Source: Planctomycetota bacterium
GTDB taxonomy: Bacteria; Planctomycetota; Planctomycetia; Isosphaerales; Isosphaeraceae
Assembly (NCBI GenBank): GCA_021807585.1
Contig: JAKBCQ010000148.1
Location: 1-6,691, forward strand
DNA length: 6,691 nucleotides
Direction of reading: 5' to 3'
The notes beneath the pieces are model-generated. The model was not told the DNA's origin. It saw only the letters and a program-made list of their open reading frames with translations, and did not search any database. Below are positions 5,195 to 6,691 of this stretch, piece by piece (positions within the stretch are counted from its first letter, which is position 1; each line of letters opens with the position of its first letter). Both the position numbers and the translations under genes were made by a program.

Positions 5195-6691
5195 TCATTC
5201 GAACATTTTCGACGCGGGAACGACGATCGCCTTCACCGCGCCCAGGGGAAGGGTTTCGATGATTTTATCCTCGGCGAGAACGTCTTGCGGAGTTCCCGCG
5301 GTGTCGTAGACGAGCGGAGTCGGAACGCCCGATTCGAGAATCTTCTTCACCTCGGCCGCGTCCTTGGCGACGATCGCGACAAAAAATCCGTCGGTTTTCC
5401 AATGCTTTTTAATCGCTTCGTTCACCTCGCGGACGGTCGTCTTGGGAAGCCGACGCGCAAATTCGGCGGGCTCGTCGAGCGTCTTGTAAAACGAACCGTC
5501 GATCACGTAACCCAACCGCCTGGGGAGCGTTTGCGTCCACAATTTTGAGTAATTGAGGAGAAAATCACGCGATCGCTCGAACTCGGCCTCGGTCATTCCG
5601 TGCTCGATCAGCCTGCGATACTCCCAGAGCGCGGCGCGAAGCGCGAAACCCGCCTTGTCGCGCGGCACGGGACGAATCCAGATCGAAAAATATTGCATCC
5701 GCCGCGGGTCGCCGGGATCGGCGAAAACCGTTTGCCCGTCTTGAGTAAACGCCTCAATATACGAATAATCTCCATAATTGAGCCCGCGTTTACCGCGCAA
5801 ATCTTTCATCAATTTGCCGTTGAACGTGCGATGTTCGCCCAAAAACGAATTCGCCACGGCGAGGGGATAAAAATCGTCGTCTTTTCGCGTGACGTCGATC
5901 GCGAAGCCGAGCGAGATCGCCGTTGAATCCGCCTGTTTTTCGACGATCGTCGCCTCGATCCCGCTCGGAACCCGAGGCCGGGGAAGAGCGGGGGGGGTCG
6001 TCTTGTCGGTCGGAAGCGATTTGAGGTCGCTCTTGATCCGATCGAGAACCGCTTGATTCGCGCCTCCCGCGAGACCAATATGAAGATTTCCCTTGGTGTA
6101 ATATTTTTTATGAAACGCCTTGACGTCGTCGAGCGTGATCGCCTTCAACCCCGAGACCGTCCCGCGATCGACGTGGCCGTAGGGATGATCGCGATAAATC
6201 AGCGAATCGAGCGTTTTTTTTCCAAGTTCCTCGTCGTCGTTTCCGCGCAACGTTTTCGAAACGTAATCGATCGCCTGATCGCGAAGCCGCGGGAAATCGG
6301 CTTCGGCGAAACGGGGAGAAACGATCATCTCGGTAAGGATCGATTCGTAATCGGCGAGATTATCGCGATGAACGACCCCCGCGAACGTCGTGACCTCCTT
6401 GCGACACTTCCCCTCGACCGAAGCCGCCATCGGATAAAACTTATCAAGAATCTCTTCATAAGCGAGCGATTTCGTTCCCCCCTCGGAGACGATCGCCGCG
6501 ACCAGCGCCGCGAGCCCCTCTTTGCCGGGAGGGTCGTCCTGCGAGCCGACCGCGAAAACAAGCCGAATCGCCGCGAGCGGGGTCGATTGCGAAGGAAGAA
6601 ACGTGACTCCGCGCCACGCCTCCTCGCCGGCGAAAGCCGGAACGACCAAAACGCATAAGCATATCGAAAATAAAGCGCAGAAAAATTCGTG
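5195..6691 (-). CDS. Secreted M16 family protein lacking the zinc site (N-terminus cut by window edge)
   Basis: An M16-fold protein predicted to be proteolytically inactive and exported. The frame is open from the right edge to TGA at 5195, giving 498 visible residues. The first 21 (ending VVPAFA before GEE) are a signal-peptide core and cleavage site, so a start placed inside the window (a TTG at 6649) would cut the signal; the true start lies beyond 6691. Numbering from the edge, the family motif becomes G-L-A-A-L-V-A-A: Ala62, Ala65 and Ala66 replace His, Glu and His. Tyr143 replaces the third ligand Glu at exactly the usual spacing. The family segment HPYGHVDRGTVSGL (169-182) and the R/Y-bearing RGKRGLNYGDYS (299-310) of M16B non-catalytic subunits remain. 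In known M16B pairs such a subunit combines with an HXXEH-bearing partner. The candidate here is the gene at 1-1250, or a gene beyond the right edge. Its 3' end faces mtfA. Confidence 0.92.
   Translation of the reverse strand, partial: HEFFCALFSICLCVLVVPAFAGEEAWRGVTFLPSQSTPLAAIRLVFAVGSQDDPPGKEGLAALVAAIVSEGGTKSLAYEEILDKFYPMAASVEGKCRKEVTTFAGVVHRDNLADYESILTEMIVSPRFAEADFPRLRDQAIDYVSKTLRGNDDEELGKKTLDSLIYRDHPYGHVDRGTVSGLKAITLDDVKAFHKKYYTKGNLHIGLAGGANQAVLDRIKSDLKSLPTDKTTPPALPRPRVPSGIEATIVEKQADSTAISLGFAIDVTRKDDDFYPLAVANSFLGEHRTFNGKLMKDLRGKRGLNYGDYSYIEAFTQDGQTVFADPGDPRRMQYFSIWIRPVPRDKAGFALRAALWEYRRLIEHGMTEAEFERSRDFLLNYSKLWTQTLPRRLGYVIDGSFYKTLDEPAEFARRLPKTTVREVNEAIKKHWKTDGFFVAIVAKDAAEVKKILESGVPTPLVYDTAGTPQDVLAEDKIIETLPLGAVKAIVVPASKMFE

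Larger units (their letters stand above)
1..6691. repeat. Highly iterated palindromic word CGATCG
   Basis: Scanning by eye I count about 41 copies of CGATCG, in genes of both orientations and in intergenic DNA (for example 62, 170, 282, 895, 1084, 1502, 2039, 2043). At 57-58% GC with independent bases, about 2 would be expected in 6.7 kb. The eight-base form GCGATCGC appears about four times (near 169, 2223, 3963 and 5564), roughly what random flanks around the six-mer would give. The iterated unit is therefore CGATCG rather than the cyanobacterial HIP1 octamer. Confidence 0.7.

Noticed and set aside
5192..5210. Hairpin TGTTC-ATTC-GAACA followed by TTTTC, as a terminator for mtfA
   Set aside because: The stem has only five mostly weak pairs, lies about 190 bases after mtfA and overlaps the stop of the opposite gene. 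It is too weak to call.
170..5580. GCGATCGC octamers as evidence of a cyanobacterial origin (HIP1)
   Set aside because: Only about four octamers occur, the number expected from random flanks on about 41 CGATCG sites. The gene content gives no cyanobacterial support.
6053..6658. Plus-strand open frame of 201 codons opposite the inactive M16 gene
   Set aside because: It is antisense to a well-supported M16-fold protein; its product is rich in Arg with no recognisable domain.

Overview
The window is a compact bacterial chromosomal segment. GC content is moderately high (by eye a little under 60%) and third positions favour G/C. All intergenic gaps are under about 250 bases. I see no tRNA, rRNA, CRISPR array, insertion sequence or phage gene. 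The housekeeping genes and the two secreted M16-type proteins would fit a Gram-negative-like free-living bacterium. The style of the catalytic M16 protein recalls those of Planctomycetota or Acidobacteriota, but this is only an impression and I cannot place the organism. The clearest genome-level signature is the palindrome CGATCG, which I count about 41 times by hand where about 2 are expected.

Layout. On the minus strand, positions 1-1250 hold the N-terminal 416 codons of a secreted, catalytically competent M16 zinc metallopeptidase that runs off the left edge. Upstream of it, also on the minus strand, a strong sigma70-type promoter (2670-2697) drives trxA (thioredoxin, 2244-2579). trxA overlaps trpF (phosphoribosylanthranilate isomerase, 1495-2247) by four bases. 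On the plus strand, diverging from trxA, lie a CaCA-family Ca2+/H+ antiporter (2871-3992) and, 178 bases after it, an MtfA-like M90 zincin peptidase (4171-5001). At the right, convergent with mtfA, is a second M16-fold protein (5195-6691, minus). All four of its zinc and catalytic positions are substituted, and its true start lies beyond the right edge.

How the genes relate. trxA and trpF look like one translationally coupled transcript. The active and inactive M16 proteins both carry signal peptides and could be the two halves of a heteromeric envelope protease, as in known M16B pairs. Here, however, four unrelated genes separate them, and the inactive protein may instead pair with an unseen neighbour. 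The antiporter and mtfA are on the same strand, and the gap between them contains an inverted-repeat structure and a five-codon reading frame with a good ribosome site.

I find no clear previously undescribed system. The items most worth a second look are the CGATCG excess, the degenerate M16 partner and its separation from the catalytic one, and the antiporter-mtfA leader region.
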